NCBI GenBank assembly: GCA_013396655.1
Contig: WBMV01007388.1
Coordinates: 706,461-770,460, forward strand
Origin: Campylorhamphus procurvoides
Taxonomy: Eukaryota; Chordata; Aves; Passeriformes; Dendrocolaptidae
Direction of reading: 5' to 3'
DNA: 64,000 nucleotides
Shown here: piece after piece, positions 63,504-64,000 of the stretch
Layout: each line of letters starts with the position of its first letter
How positions within the stretch are numbered: the stretch's first letter is position 1
Notes under the pieces: model-generated
The model's input: only the letters and a program-made list of their open reading frames with translations
What the model was told of the DNA's origin: nothing
Database searches by the model: none
Translations under genes and position numbers: made by a program

Positions 63504-64000
63504 CTACAAAACAAAATTAGCACAGAACAATTTTATTTTTTTTGCATAAACAATACAAATAATGTAGGAAAATGACAGAAAAATATATAGCAATGTATTA
63601 TTTAAACATTAAAAATTAACAGACATAATTTTATTTCAGAAGTTAAAAAAGGGCATTCCAATCCTCAGATTTTCTAAATTTACAAATTCTGCTACAATGA
63701 AGTTTTTCTCTTCCACATTTTTTGCTGTTATTTCCAATTACTTTGAAAAGTGCCAAAATGTTGTCTTTCTCTTTTAATATTAAGCCCTTTAATATTAGGC
63801 CCACAAAATAAAATTAGTGCTTCATATCTGCTATCCGCAGTTTTTTGTAGCCAGCCTAATATACAGAATATTAACAACAGTTTCTTCTTTTCACTTGAGA
63901 TGATACTGAATGGACATTTTTATTCAATCAACTTCCTTTTTTAACTCATTTAGGAACTGGATTTCATCTCACTCCCCTCAAACTTGACTTACAGAACAAG
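63504..64000 (-). other. ATP8A1: ATP8A1 intron, partial (runs off the right edge)
   Basis: AT-rich intronic sequence with acceptor TTTTGTAG next to the exon. The preceding exon, expected to end in the KGA motif, is not found before base 64000. Confidence 0.8.

Noticed and set aside
63987..64000. Donor-like GTAAGT on the - strand at the right edge, suggesting another ATP8A1 exon
   Set aside because: The bases before it (CTTGTTCT) cannot encode the KGA end expected for the exon preceding DTVIYDRL, so it is treated as a chance match.

Overview
This window is a stretch of vertebrate nuclear genome, almost certainly from a bird. The evidence is split genes with GT-AG introns, AT-rich introns, and interspersed repeats that are all recognisable as CR1 LINE fragments, the dominant repeat of birds and other sauropsids. 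No mammalian-type SINEs were seen. A turtle or crocodilian cannot be excluded by eye. The species cannot be named.

Two protein-coding genes face each other tail to tail. At the left edge, on the + strand, is the 3' part of SHISA3: the last 55 bases of exon 1, an 827-base intron, and the whole of the final coding exon (883-1334), followed by its 3' UTR. From about 10.5 kb to the right edge, on the - strand, is the C-terminal half of ATP8A1, a P4-ATPase phospholipid flippase. Its last 17 coding exons (63503 down to 10465) were located one by one. They join in frame into about 590 residues ending at a stop codon. They cover the end of the nucleotide-binding domain, the distal phosphorylation domain with the GDGAND hinge, transmembrane segments M5-M10 and the autoinhibitory C-terminal tail. 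The ATP8A1 exons with the phosphorylated aspartate and M1-M4 lie beyond the right edge.

Layout: 1-1334 SHISA3 coding part with intron; 1335 to about 2275 SHISA3 3' UTR; about 2.3-6.1 kb intergenic spacer; about 6.1-10.46 kb probable long ATP8A1 3' UTR; 10.47-63.5 kb ATP8A1 exons and introns; 63.5-64 kb part of a further ATP8A1 intron. Four CR1 fragments sit in ATP8A1 introns near 14.6, 24.3, 52.0 and 58.8 kb. The three on the + strand are antisense to ATP8A1. No RNA gene, CRISPR array, provirus or prokaryotic feature was found.

The two genes are not known to work in one pathway. SHISA3 is a single-pass membrane protein that restrains Wnt and FGF receptor signalling. ATP8A1, with its CDC50 partner, moves phosphatidylserine to the cytosolic leaflet. 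Their adjacency matches the human SHISA3-ATP8A1 order on 4p13 and parallels the paralogous SHISA2-ATP8A2 pair. I found no novel biological system; the findings are mainly gene-structure and repeat-history observations.
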